The position numbers and the translations under genes were made by a program. Source: Nitrospira sp. UBA6493 (lineage in GTDB: Bacteria > Nitrospirota > Nitrospiria > Nitrospirales > Nitrospiraceae). From it: a stretch of 55,994 nt of DNA. Numbering within the stretch: position 1 is the stretch's first letter; each line of letters begins with the position of its first letter. Positions 6,481 to 14,715 of the stretch are shown here, piece after piece. Location: positions 50,496 through 106,489 of the forward strand of contig DJMJ01000039.1 in the NCBI GenBank assembly GCA_002435325.1, given 5' to 3'. Below the pieces are notes generated by a model. The model searched no databases and was not told the DNA's origin. It saw only the letters and a list, made by a program, of their open reading frames with translations.

Positions 6481-8550
6481 TTATGACCCCGGACCAATTC
6501 CAGTCGGCGGCGCATCATTCGGAGCGCCGCCGGAATCGAGGCCGTTTTTCTTCTCCGGCACAGCGAGCTTGGGATTGTTGCCCTTGGCCATCGGCTGGAT
6601 TCGGACCATCGCGCCGACTCCTGGTCCCGGCACGCACAGCGGCTCCTGCTCGTTGCCGAATTGCTCGCGTGCCGCGCGGCCGACTTCTCCGCGCGCATAG
6701 GCGCAGAGTTCGCCCGCCACCACTGTGCCATCACGGTCGAGATCGGCCAATCCTTGTAGCCCCTTGAGCAGCTGGTAGGTAAAGAGCCCGTGCCGCGCCT
6801 GCTCATAGTCATGGGCCTCTTGGAGCCCCTTGTTCCCGATCATCCTCATCATCCGGGCGTTCGATTCCGAGGAACCGACTTCCCACTTGGGCGCAACGCT
6901 GGCTTTGGGATCGGTCCCAGGCGCCGGCTCCATTGACAGGTCGAACATGAGAATGGCCCGCTGGATCGCAAGCCGCGATACCGCCTCCTCAATCCGGCGG
7001 ATGGCATAGAGCCGTCCCGCGGATGCGGTGGTCCCGTCAAACGGCACGAGCGAGACCGCTCCCGTCTCGCCGTCCACCAGGGCTCGGCCGGCAAAGAATA
7101 CATAGAGGACAGATGCCCCATCTGCATGCGCCGGCAGCCACTCCTCGAAAGTCTCCGCCAGATCCTGCTTCAACGCCTCCCCATCACGCAGAAGCCGCAC
7201 CCGATCGTTCGCCACGCCGGTAATCGCCTGGAGATAGGTGGCCATGCTTTCGGCATCGCGGCCTGCATATTTGAGCGGCAATACCCGAGCATCCCGGAAA
7301 TGGCCGACTCCGATCGCCAGCACCAGCGCCTTCGGTTGCTTGAATGCCGCTACCGGTTTCGGCGGCTGCTCTACGTCCACGCCGGGGAGCGTCTCGCCCT
7401 CGCACCTCGGCTTCACCAGTACGGTAAACTTCTTCACTGGCGGCACCTGGACTAGCGCGCTGCCGGAGCGCAGGCTCAACAAGACTTCCCCCTGCATCGG
7501 CGCCGTCACACCGGCCACCGGTTTGGTGATGGTCGTTCGCTTGATTTCTCCCGGCCGCACCGTGCCGATGGCAATGGTAGGAGGCAATTGGGCAATCACC
7601 AGGCCTGTTCCTCCGACCAGCACTTCGACGCCGTGAACTTCTGAGGAACCGTCATTCTTGATTTCGATCTCGATGGTCAACGGCTCGTCCGGCTGAATAA
7701 TTTGATCGCGGCTCTCATCCCGCATGATCGCCCGAAAGGTCAATGAGCCGGGCGCGGCCTTTACAGATTCCGATGGCGGCAACACGCTCGTGTGCGGCAA
7801 CGCTTCGTATTGTTGTGGCGCACTCATGGCCGGTTGCCCCTGAAGCATAGAATCGCCGGCCTGGCGTGATGACTGAGTGGGCTGCGCCACCGGCGCGCTC
7901 ACGCTTGGCAACGTCCCGCTTGCCTTGGCGGTTGCCAATGCTCGGACCTGACTCGACTGCTCAAGCGGCTTGATCGCGGCGTCGGCAACGAGTTCCGCTG
8001 CTTCTTTCACGATCTGATCCAACCCGATAACCTCACAAGACGGATCATGCACCGTCACCTGACCCTGCTTGGTCCGCTCGATCGTTTTAGAAAACAACGT
8101 CGTGCCATCGGCTGCCACATAGGCCAAATCGAGGCCAATGGTCACCGTGACCGGATAGGTGGCTTCCACTTGCCGGGGAATGACGAGCTCGATTCGCTTA
8201 CTCACGAGCGCCGCTTCAATCGCACCTTCCGGCGGAGTCGAAGATGCTGGCGCCACCCCCTGCAATACCCCGCCTAGCTTCTGCTGCACGACCGCAGCCA
8301 GCGGCCTGCCTATGGCGATCGTTTCCGTGTTTTCACAGGCGTTTTGATAGCTACCAACGGCCTCGAGCATGGCAGGATGCAATCGCAGGGCGGGCATCAA
8401 CGGGTACGGGAGCGTGGCGTCTGAACGAGAACCGTCGCTGAATAATGAACAGCCGGCCAGTGCAAGTACCAATGCGCCGGCGAACAGGCTCGGAAGCCTG
8501 CGGCAAAGATCGCCGCATCCGGGTGAAGGTTGTATGGGTCGCTCCATCAT
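6481..8550 (-). CDS. Lipoprotein with degenerate caspase-like (C14) domain
   Basis: A 689-residue predicted lipoprotein with lipobox LAGC and Cys34. A lipoprotein-like region is followed by a Pro/Ser/Gln-rich linker, an adhesion-type beta domain (DEPLTIEIEIKNDGSSEV, CARDB-like) and a C-terminal caspase-fold region that begins at ALVLAIGVGHFRDARVLPL. The fold is recognisable from LKYAGRDAESMATYL and the late HGLFTYQLLKGLQGLADLDRDG segment. The catalytic pair is not: the usual YSGHG reads FFAGRA, replacing His by Arg, and the usual D-x-CHSG reads FDLSMEP, with no Cys. It is therefore probably not a protease. It is divergent from the UbiA-family gene, with 112 bases between. An envelope scaffold or binding role is plausible but unproven. 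Confidence 0.78.
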   Translation of the reverse strand: MMERPIQPSPGCGDLCRRLPSLFAGALVLALAGCSLFSDGSRSDATLPYPLMPALRLHPAMLEAVGSYQNACENTETIAIGRPLAAVVQQKLGGVLQGVAPASSTPPEGAIEAALVSKRIELVIPRQVEATYPVTVTIGLDLAYVAADGTTLFSKTIERTKQGQVTVHDPSCEVIGLDQIVKEAAELVADAAIKPLEQSSQVRALATAKASGTLPSVSAPVAQPTQSSRQAGDSMLQGQPAMSAPQQYEALPHTSVLPPSESVKAAPGSLTFRAIMRDESRDQIIQPDEPLTIEIEIKNDGSSEVHGVEVLVGGTGLVIAQLPPTIAIGTVRPGEIKRTTITKPVAGVTAPMQGEVLLSLRSGSALVQVPPVKKFTVLVKPRCEGETLPGVDVEQPPKPVAAFKQPKALVLAIGVGHFRDARVLPLKYAGRDAESMATYLQAITGVANDRVRLLRDGEALKQDLAETFEEWLPAHADGASVLYVFFAGRALVDGETGAVSLVPFDGTTASAGRLYAIRRIEEAVSRLAIQRAILMFDLSMEPAPGTDPKASVAPKWEVGSSESNARMMRMIGNKGLQEAHDYEQARHGLFTYQLLKGLQGLADLDRDGTVVAGELCAYARGEVGRAAREQFGNEQEPLCVPGPGVGAMVRIQPMAKGNNPKLAVPEKKNGLDSGGAPNDAPPTGIGPGS

Positions 8551-8662
8551 GTCGTTATAGCGAACTCGTGCAGGCTACCACAACTCAATCCGCCTTTCGC
8601 CGAGGTCCACCTAGTATCGCCAGAATTGTTTTTCACGAGCCGGCTGGGCTAAGGTTCTTCCG

Positions 8663-9556
8663 ATGGATGATCTCGCGGCCCCGCCTCATGCTCGCCCGCA
8701 AGGGATGCCCTGGTCTGCGTTGCTCCGGCTGATCCGACTGCGGAGCCAGACCGGCACGTTACTATTGGCGATCCCGTCGCTCTGGTCTCTGGTCCTCGCA
8801 GAGCGAGGCCTTCCCTCTGCCAGGCTTATCATAATTTTTCTTGCCGGCTCCTTCCTCATGCGCAGCGCCGGCGTCATTGTGAACGATTTAGCCGACCGCT
8901 CATTCGACCGCCATGTGACGCGCACCAAAACAAGGCCTCTCGCATCGGGTGAACTGAGCCCCGCGCAAGCCTGGGCCCTGCTGGCAATCCTGTTGCTCGC
9001 CGCCGCAGGTCTCTTGCTGCTTCTCAACGATCTGACCCGCTGGCTGGCCCCCGTCGCGTTGGCCTTATCGGCCTTGTACCCCTTCTGCAAGCGCATCATC
9101 CATATTCCGCAAGCGGTCTTGGGTATCGCCTTTGGATGGGGCGCTATCATGGCCTGGGCCGCCGCGCGCGGGACTATCGACACGCCAGCCTGGCTTCTAT
9201 TTGCTGCGACCGTGGCCTGGGCCATCGCCTACGATACGATCTATGCGCTGCAAGACCTGGACGATGACCGCCGGATCGGGGTGAAATCTGCCGCGTTATT
9301 CTTTGGATCGTTAACGTGGATGGCGGTTGGAACGGCCCTGGGCGTTATGCTGATTCTGCTTGGAGCCTCAGGACGACTGACCGATATTGGCGGGATGTTT
9401 TATCTGGCCCTATGCGGCGTGGGACTCTTTTTCGCCTCGCAAATTCGCACTCTGCAAGGGACGGTCATCCCGTCTGAAGCATTTCTGATGTTTCAAGCCC
9501 ACGTATGGGTCGGCCTGGTTATTCTGGCCGGCCTCATCGCAGGATTTCTCTTCTGA
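8663..9556 (+). CDS. UbiA-family prenyltransferase
   Basis: A 297-residue integral membrane protein with about eight hydrophobic segments. Both Asp-rich motifs of the superfamily are present: NDLADRSFDRHVTRTKTRPL in the first half, and YALQDLDDDRRIGVKS in the second. They bind the magnesium-diphosphate of a polyprenyl donor. The family attaches prenyl chains to 4-hydroxybenzoate or to related aromatic acids, giving ubiquinone or, through MqnP, menaquinone by the futalosine route. Nitrospira is generally regarded as a menaquinone user, so the MqnP role is as likely as UbiA; the sequence alone does not decide. It converges with the respiratory operon with only eight bases between stops, and could supply that operon's quinone. 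Confidence 0.85.
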   Translation: MDDLAAPPHARPQGMPWSALLRLIRLRSQTGTLLLAIPSLWSLVLAERGLPSARLIIIFLAGSFLMRSAGVIVNDLADRSFDRHVTRTKTRPLASGELSPAQAWALLAILLLAAAGLLLLLNDLTRWLAPVALALSALYPFCKRIIHIPQAVLGIAFGWGAIMAWAAARGTIDTPAWLLFAATVAWAIAYDTIYALQDLDDDRRIGVKSAALFFGSLTWMAVGTALGVMLILLGASGRLTDIGGMFYLALCGVGLFFASQIRTLQGTVIPSEAFLMFQAHVWVGLVILAGLIAGFLF

Positions 9557-9564
9557 CGATCGAA

Positions 9565-10566
9565 TCAGCTCTCCGGTTTCACTGCCGGTGCTTCTTCGGC
9601 TTTCGGTGCGCGTAACGTACCCAGATACGTCGTCACAGCTTTGGCCTCGGCATCGCTCAACCCCAACGCCGGCATGCGCGTTTCTGGTTTCATGGCCTGC
9701 GGATTCTTGAGCCAGCGGTAAATCCAGGTTCCGTTCAAACGGAACCCCGCCCGATCCAAGGCCGGGCCGACTTTCCCGCCTTCGTCCCCGATGCTATGGC
9801 AACCGTTGCATCCATATTTATTCTGATAGAGTCTCTTACCCAACTCCACCTGCTGCGCAGCCACTTCCGGCGTCATGGTCAAGTCTGGACGTTGCACGTT
9901 CACACCCTTACCGGGACGCACGGAAAAGTTATTCAACCCCGCTTGCGCGGCATCGAGTTCCTTCTTGGCCGCCACCATTGCAGCCTGCTCTTTGGCGTAC
10001 AGCGACTCGTCGACTTCGACCTCTTTCTTATCGGCCTCCTCGCTGGCTTTCTTTTCAGCCGCCTCGAAGGTCTGCTTCGCTTGATCGAACTTCTCCTGGG
10101 CGGTCTTCAGGCTTTCCGTCAATTCCTTCTTCCGCTCTTCAACCTTATACTCCAGCTTCATGCCATGGAGCGTTCTGACGTACCCGACAATGGCCCAAAT
10201 TTCATCTTCTGAAAGTGTGTACTTGAAGGTCGGCATGGTCGGGACGGCGAAATCGTCATCACCGATTTTATCCCCCCCAGGGCTGGTGTCCTTCATGTCC
10301 CGAGAGATCGTATTGAAAATATCTTCGTCCTTGAAGGTACCCATTTCCGACTTGTTCGAGAGATCTTTCGGCTTCGGGTCGGGCATTGAGGACCAGTTGA
10401 ATCCCTCATTCTGACGTCCGTTTTCACCGTGGCAATGCATGCAGTAGTGGGCATACAGTTCCTGCCCTTTCTTCTGCTGCTCATTGGCACAACCGCCTGC
10501 GGTCATCGCCCAGATTCCGATCAGGCCGGCGACCGTCCCGATGACTTGTAGTCTTGCCGCCTTCAT
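9565..10566 (-). CDS. Diheme c-type cytochrome with coiled-coil linker
   Basis: A predicted exported protein of 333 residues (N-terminal signal with AGGC, possibly a lipoprotein) with two c-type heme sites, CMHCH near residue 45 and CNGCH near 255. The two cytochrome domains are separated by about 80 residues of Lys/Glu/Ala-rich heptad-like helix. The start at 10566 is chosen because it overlaps the stop of the upstream gene by four bases (ATGA) and because an AGGGCAGG motif lies before it; a longer reading to 10758 adds improbable sequence. It is the last gene of the leftward respiratory operon. By context it should carry electrons in the periplasm between the membrane complex and its neighbours, such as the NxrC-like protein encoded just upstream. 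Confidence 0.85.
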   Translation of the reverse strand: MKAARLQVIGTVAGLIGIWAMTAGGCANEQQKKGQELYAHYCMHCHGENGRQNEGFNWSSMPDPKPKDLSNKSEMGTFKDEDIFNTISRDMKDTSPGGDKIGDDDFAVPTMPTFKYTLSEDEIWAIVGYVRTLHGMKLEYKVEERKKELTESLKTAQEKFDQAKQTFEAAEKKASEEADKKEVEVDESLYAKEQAAMVAAKKELDAAQAGLNNFSVRPGKGVNVQRPDLTMTPEVAAQQVELGKRLYQNKYGCNGCHSIGDEGGKVGPALDRAGFRLNGTWIYRWLKNPQAMKPETRMPALGLSDAEAKAVTTYLGTLRAPKAEEAPAVKPES

Positions 10567-11396
10567 GCTGCCTGCCCTTTCTTCAATTTGCGGATCAGGA
10601 CAAACTGGAAACCCAGGGCCAGCGCCGCTGCGAAGGCCGCATAGTAATAGGCTGAATAATCCGGGGGCGCTTCGGCGCGGAAATACCACCAGGAGGACAC
10701 CGCCTTCTGCGATCCCTTTTCCACGATGTCGCCGGCGCCGTCCTTCCGGCCATCCCACACGGCAAACGAGATATTGATGAACCCTCCGGGAACGATCTGC
10801 GTATCTTCAGCCGCATGTTCCGTTCCGAGCGGCCTGGAAAAGACGACCTTCCATGTCCCGTTGGCGTAGGCGCCTTTGGCCTTCACGTCCTGGTGGGGTT
10901 GGATTTTCAAGGTGCCGAACCCCTGCGCATTCATATCGACAGCCTTGTCGTCCTTATTCTTCCAATACCAAATATTAACCGGACCGCCTTCGACTTGCGC
11001 CATCGGCTGTCCGTGAGCAAAATGCGCCTTCTTGTCTCCAACCATAAACTGCAGCGCCGCCGCGTCGTCCGGGTCTTGGGTTGGATCCGCGTACTCGAGT
11101 AAGATGGCCACTTGCGTTCCATCATGCAGGGCACGAACGGTCAAATCTTTCACCGTCACTTCTTGTATGCGATTCGGCCAATGCACTTGGGGCGACATGG
11201 GGAAGGTCGCTGGTTTTGCGGTATTCCATGCTGCCGCGTTGGGGTCATCGACTGGCAAGGCGCCCTTCACCATCGGTGCGCTGACCGACACACTTTCCTG
11301 CGCCATGCTCATAGTCGCGCCACCGAGGAACAGAACGGCCGCTACTGCCGCCCCTCCTCGTACGACCCACTGCCTCATCTGATTAGCCGGTTTCAT
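10563..11396 (-). CDS. NxrC-like heme-binding membrane subunit (ethylbenzene dehydrogenase-type)
   Basis: A 277-residue protein with an N-terminal signal peptide (ends near AQESVSV), a beta-rich domain of the ethylbenzene dehydrogenase gamma/NxrC heme-b family, and a single C-terminal membrane helix (about 247-268) followed by Lys/Arg. The domain is recognised from the MSPQVHWPNRIQEVTVKDL opening, the ALHDGTQVAILLEYADPTQD strand and the late FAVWDGRKDGAG segment. In nitrite oxidoreductases and related DMSO-reductase-type enzymes this subunit hands electrons from the catalytic part to the membrane. No nxrA or nxrB is in the window, so this copy may be a stand-alone electron carrier of the oxidase-type complex. 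It is coupled to the diheme cytochrome gene by an ATGA overlap. Confidence 0.75.
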   Translation of the reverse strand: MKPANQMRQWVVRGGAAVAAVLFLGGATMSMAQESVSVSAPMVKGALPVDDPNAAAWNTAKPATFPMSPQVHWPNRIQEVTVKDLTVRALHDGTQVAILLEYADPTQDPDDAAALQFMVGDKKAHFAHGQPMAQVEGGPVNIWYWKNKDDKAVDMNAQGFGTLKIQPHQDVKAKGAYANGTWKVVFSRPLGTEHAAEDTQIVPGGFINISFAVWDGRKDGAGDIVEKGSQKAVSSWWYFRAEAPPDYSAYYYAAFAAALALGFQFVLIRKLKKGQAA

Positions 11397-11448
11397 GCTG
11401 GCCTCGTTTCCAATGTGCGACTAGACGATATGCCTCTGCCCAACCGCA

Positions 11449-12168
11449 TTATTCCCACGTCCGCGGTGATTGATGAGCCCCGTCGTATTCGCCGAGAATA
11501 ATCTTCCAGATCCATTCGTCTGGCAATTCAACTTCCCAACGAGGCATGGCCGATTTCCACGGCATACCTTCAATGGGGAGCCCGACTCCGCCCTTCTTGA
11601 TGCGCCAGAAGAGATAGCTCTCCTGCAACATCGCGATGGTGGTCGGATCGGAGAAATTTGCCGGCGGCGGATTGAACCCTCGAGCTGCAGGGCCCTTGCC
11701 ATCAAACTTCCCGCCGTGACACGGAGAGCAAAAAGCCGCATAGAAGCCTTTGCCCTGCATGATATTCTCGGGCGTTTTGGCTACAGGATTCGAAAGGCCG
11801 GTGTATTCCCCTGGAGGAGCCGGGTGGATCGTGCGATTTTCTGCGGGCGGCGCATCGCTCGTCGCGGTGCTCCCATAGGTCTGCCATCCGACTAATAACG
11901 GGAATACGATCAGCACGGCATACCGCAGCGCCTGCAATCCGCCGATATTTTCTCCTGTCATAAAACGCTGAATCGGATTCCAGAAAGCATCCTTGGACTC
12001 ACCGCTCAGAGTGGCAAAGATCACAATGCCGGTGGTCGTCAGCATCAGATAGAGGAAAATGAGACTGGACGGCAGCGGCGCCGAGCCGGGGATATTCGGC
12101 ACAACGAACTTGAGGATGACGTAGACGATCCCAATCAGAATAGCCGGCTTGAGCAGAGATCCTCCCAT
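11449..12168 (-). CDS. Membrane-anchored monoheme cytochrome c
   Basis: A 239-residue protein with three predicted N-terminal membrane segments (about residues 8-25, 35-55 and 80-98) and a periplasmic cytochrome c domain with one CSPCH site near residue 147. Typical features follow: GPAARGFNPPPANFSD and a late MPWKSAMPRWEVEL with candidate axial Met residues. A strong ribosome binding site (GAGGAGGAG) precedes the ATG at 12168. It sits between another membrane-anchored cytochrome and the NxrC-like subunit in the respiratory operon, with gaps of 10 and 52 bases. It is expected to pass electrons on the periplasmic side of the complex; the partner is inferred from context only. Confidence 0.87.
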   Translation of the reverse strand: MGGSLLKPAILIGIVYVILKFVVPNIPGSAPLPSSLIFLYLMLTTTGIVIFATLSGESKDAFWNPIQRFMTGENIGGLQALRYAVLIVFPLLVGWQTYGSTATSDAPPAENRTIHPAPPGEYTGLSNPVAKTPENIMQGKGFYAAFCSPCHGGKFDGKGPAARGFNPPPANFSDPTTIAMLQESYLFWRIKKGGVGLPIEGMPWKSAMPRWEVELPDEWIWKIILGEYDGAHQSPRTWE

Positions 12169-12178
12169 ATACTCCTCC

Positions 12179-12802
12179 TCAGTGCGCTTGCGCGACAGTC
12201 ACGGTTTCAGATTGGGCCGCCTTCACCGGAGCCACAGGCGCGGCCCCCGGCATCTCCAGTTCAGACGGATTGACCGAGATCGGTTCGCCGCTCATCTGTT
12301 GTAGGAATGCAATGACCGACAGAATCTCGTTTTTCGAGAGGCCGATCGGATTCTTATTAATGTAGGGCATCCGCGCCGGATATTCTTTCGGGAGCCCTTC
12401 ATGCCGATAATCGAGATAGATGTAGGCCTGCGGTTGAGTCAAGCTTTCAAAGATGAATTCCCGGCTCAGCTTGGCCCCGATTCCCTTCAAATCCGGACAG
12501 CGTGCGGATTCACTTGGCCCGATAGAGTGGCACAAGGCGCATTGGCCCTTACTAAAGAAAATCTTCTGGCCGATAGAGGCCATGTCGGCCGGCGTCTTTA
12601 TGCTCGCAATGTCGATACTTTCTTCTGCCGGCGGCAGCGATGCCATTTGCGGAACGGCCAGCGCGACCAGCGAAAACAAGCCGAGGACAATCGCGACAAA
12701 ACCGATCACCCGCAAAAACTTCGATTGGATGAACAGGAGGATAATAATACCCGTCCCGATCACCGAAAGGCCGATTAACTGTAATTTAACGACTTCACTC
12801 AT
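12179..12802 (-). CDS. Membrane-anchored monoheme cytochrome c
   Basis: A 207-residue protein with two N-terminal membrane segments (about 8-25 and 30-50) and a cytochrome c domain with a single CALCH site near residue 91. The late MPYINKNPIGLSKNEILSV segment carries a candidate Met ligand, and a Pro/Ala/Val-rich tail ends the protein. The ATG at 12802 has GAGGAG six bases upstream. It is directly downstream of the first-listed bd-like subunit (gap 27 bases), the position expected of an electron donor to that subunit. No quinol site or copper motif is visible in it. Confidence 0.87.
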   Translation of the reverse strand: MSEVVKLQLIGLSVIGTGIIILLFIQSKFLRVIGFVAIVLGLFSLVALAVPQMASLPPAEESIDIASIKTPADMASIGQKIFFSKGQCALCHSIGPSESARCPDLKGIGAKLSREFIFESLTQPQAYIYLDYRHEGLPKEYPARMPYINKNPIGLSKNEILSVIAFLQQMSGEPISVNPSELEMPGAAPVAPVKAAQSETVTVAQAH

Positions 12803-12829
12803 AGGACTCCTCTGAGCAAGACAATCGCG

Positions 12830-14689
12830 TTAGCTCTGCTTGTCCAATGTCGGTGAACCGCCGGCCATCGCGGGCAACGCCCCATGGCCCATCTCGTCTT
12901 TTCCATGACCGTCTTTCCCGCCCTTTGCTTTGTCGCCCATCGTGGCAACCCAGAAAATGAACGCAACGATCATACAGAAGAAGAACGTGTTCGCCGCCAT
13001 CAGCGCGGCCGCATATCCAAGAGCGGGAGAAAAGGCGTATTGGGATGAATCCCGCATGACTCCATACACATGCCAATGCACGCGCGAGGATGATCGGGCA
13101 TAGCCCATCAGCGTCATCAACAAGATGACCATGATCGCGTTCAACACGAGTGAGTACCCAGCCCGTGGCGGCATCTTGCCCCAGACCATTTCCGTCGTCG
13201 TTTTAGCGCTCTTCAGCAAGAGGGCGGTGAGCGGAGTGATGGTCAGCATAACGAAGATGACGATCAACACCTGGGAAGTCGAGAAATAGTTGATGCGGAC
13301 AATGGCTGGAACGAAATAGCCCCACACTCCCAGCACCACCACAACGAGACCGGCGATCACCAGCACCCCGCCCATGACGGCCTTGGCCAGCTTTGCCCAC
13401 GTGGCGGTATCTTCCTTGCCCGCGCGCCAATACATAATAAAGCTCATGAACGTGACGAGAATCATCAGATTCGACACGGTCATCTTGGCTGACATGACGC
13501 CGAAGACCCCCAATAATGGATGGTGCGTCCCGCCCATTTTCCTGGCTTCTTCAAGACTGGCGACCAGGGAGTGCGGCGTCATCCAGACTCCGAGGCAGAG
13601 CAACAGGATGATCAGCATCGCCAGCATCGGACGACGGTACTTCAATTCAGAACCAGGAATTCGATGGGTAATACCAAGCCAGAAATAATAATTTGACCCA
13701 AGGAAGAGCACGCCGATCAACATGGCTTGCAGGATGAAGAGCCACGAGAGGAACCCACCCATCAGTGTGATGCCCATCTGCTGGTTGTACTGATAGATTT
13801 CCCGCATCAGCCAATAGCCGGCAAAAGGCAGCGGCAAGAGACCGAACACGCCGATAAAGTTGCCGACATAGCCCATCCAATCATAATGCTCACGTTCTTC
13901 CGGTCCCCTGGCAGACAAATATCGGATACCGGCATAAGCCCCGCAAATGTAGCCGCCAAGCACGACGTTGGCGATCAACCGATGAATATTAACGGGCCAC
14001 CAGGTTGGATTCCATGTCGCCGCCCAGGCCCTTGCCATGTCGGATCCCTCGGCGATCACCACAGGACTCGCCTGGAACGTGGCCCAGGAGTTCGGGATAA
14101 TCATGATGAAAAACGCGAACACATTGAGCATGAAGCCCAAGAAGAGATGGAACACTTTGCTCCGCCCCTCGGACATTGCATCCCATCCATACCAATACAT
14201 GTAGAGGGTAGCGGTCTCGAGCAGGAACAGCGCGCAATAGACCATAAACGAGGGAAAGAAAATATCGCTCAGATACGCCATCAACTTGGGATAGGCGCCG
14301 ATCAGCAAAAAGAGCAGAATGCCGCCAAAAAGCGCGGTCGTGGAATAGGCTGAACTCAGGAGCTTGGTGAATTCTTTGGCCAGTTTATCGTAGCGCTTTT
14401 CGCCACTCTTCCACCCAACGACTTCGCAGAGCCAGGCAAAAATAGGGACACCCAGCACGAACCCGGCAAGCAAAAGGTGAAGCTGGGCGATCACCCAGAC
14501 CAGGTTACGACTCCCGATAACGGGAACATCCCGGTAGGCCACCGCTCCGGCACCGCCGCCAGAATCCGCCGCCATGCTCAGGTCTGGAAGACTGAGCAGG
14601 CCCATAAACGCGCCAATCGCGGCAAAGGCGGCAGGCGACTCGGCCACGCATCGAACAAGCCGTTGAATAAACCCACGCTGGTGCATCAT
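12830..14689 (-). CDS. Cytochrome bd-like oxidase subunit I (CydA-like), larger paralogue
   Basis: An integral membrane protein of about 619 residues with an N-terminal signal-like segment and some 13 membrane helices. CydA-like features include VIAQLHLLLAGFVLGVP in the first helix (His as heme ligand) and PVNIHRLIANVVLGG with a second conserved His. The Met-bearing motif reads VWMTPHSLV rather than the GRQPW of quinol-oxidising CydA. The family has been discussed for Nitrospira as a possible terminal oxidase. No CydB-like gene is next to it. The start at 14689 is preferred over the GTG at 14698 because of its GAGAGG spacing. A second, smaller paralogue is encoded at 18665-20368. Oxygen reduction and cytochrome c as donor are inferences from the neighbouring heme genes. 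Confidence 0.82.
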   Translation of the reverse strand: MMHQRGFIQRLVRCVAESPAAFAAIGAFMGLLSLPDLSMAADSGGGAGAVAYRDVPVIGSRNLVWVIAQLHLLLAGFVLGVPIFAWLCEVVGWKSGEKRYDKLAKEFTKLLSSAYSTTALFGGILLFLLIGAYPKLMAYLSDIFFPSFMVYCALFLLETATLYMYWYGWDAMSEGRSKVFHLFLGFMLNVFAFFIMIIPNSWATFQASPVVIAEGSDMARAWAATWNPTWWPVNIHRLIANVVLGGYICGAYAGIRYLSARGPEEREHYDWMGYVGNFIGVFGLLPLPFAGYWLMREIYQYNQQMGITLMGGFLSWLFILQAMLIGVLFLGSNYYFWLGITHRIPGSELKYRRPMLAMLIILLLCLGVWMTPHSLVASLEEARKMGGTHHPLLGVFGVMSAKMTVSNLMILVTFMSFIMYWRAGKEDTATWAKLAKAVMGGVLVIAGLVVVVLGVWGYFVPAIVRINYFSTSQVLIVIFVMLTITPLTALLLKSAKTTTEMVWGKMPPRAGYSLVLNAIMVILLMTLMGYARSSSRVHWHVYGVMRDSSQYAFSPALGYAAALMAANTFFFCMIVAFIFWVATMGDKAKGGKDGHGKDEMGHGALPAMAGGSPTLDKQS

Positions 14690-14715
14690 GCCCCTCACCT
14701 CTCCGTCGCCCAGTC

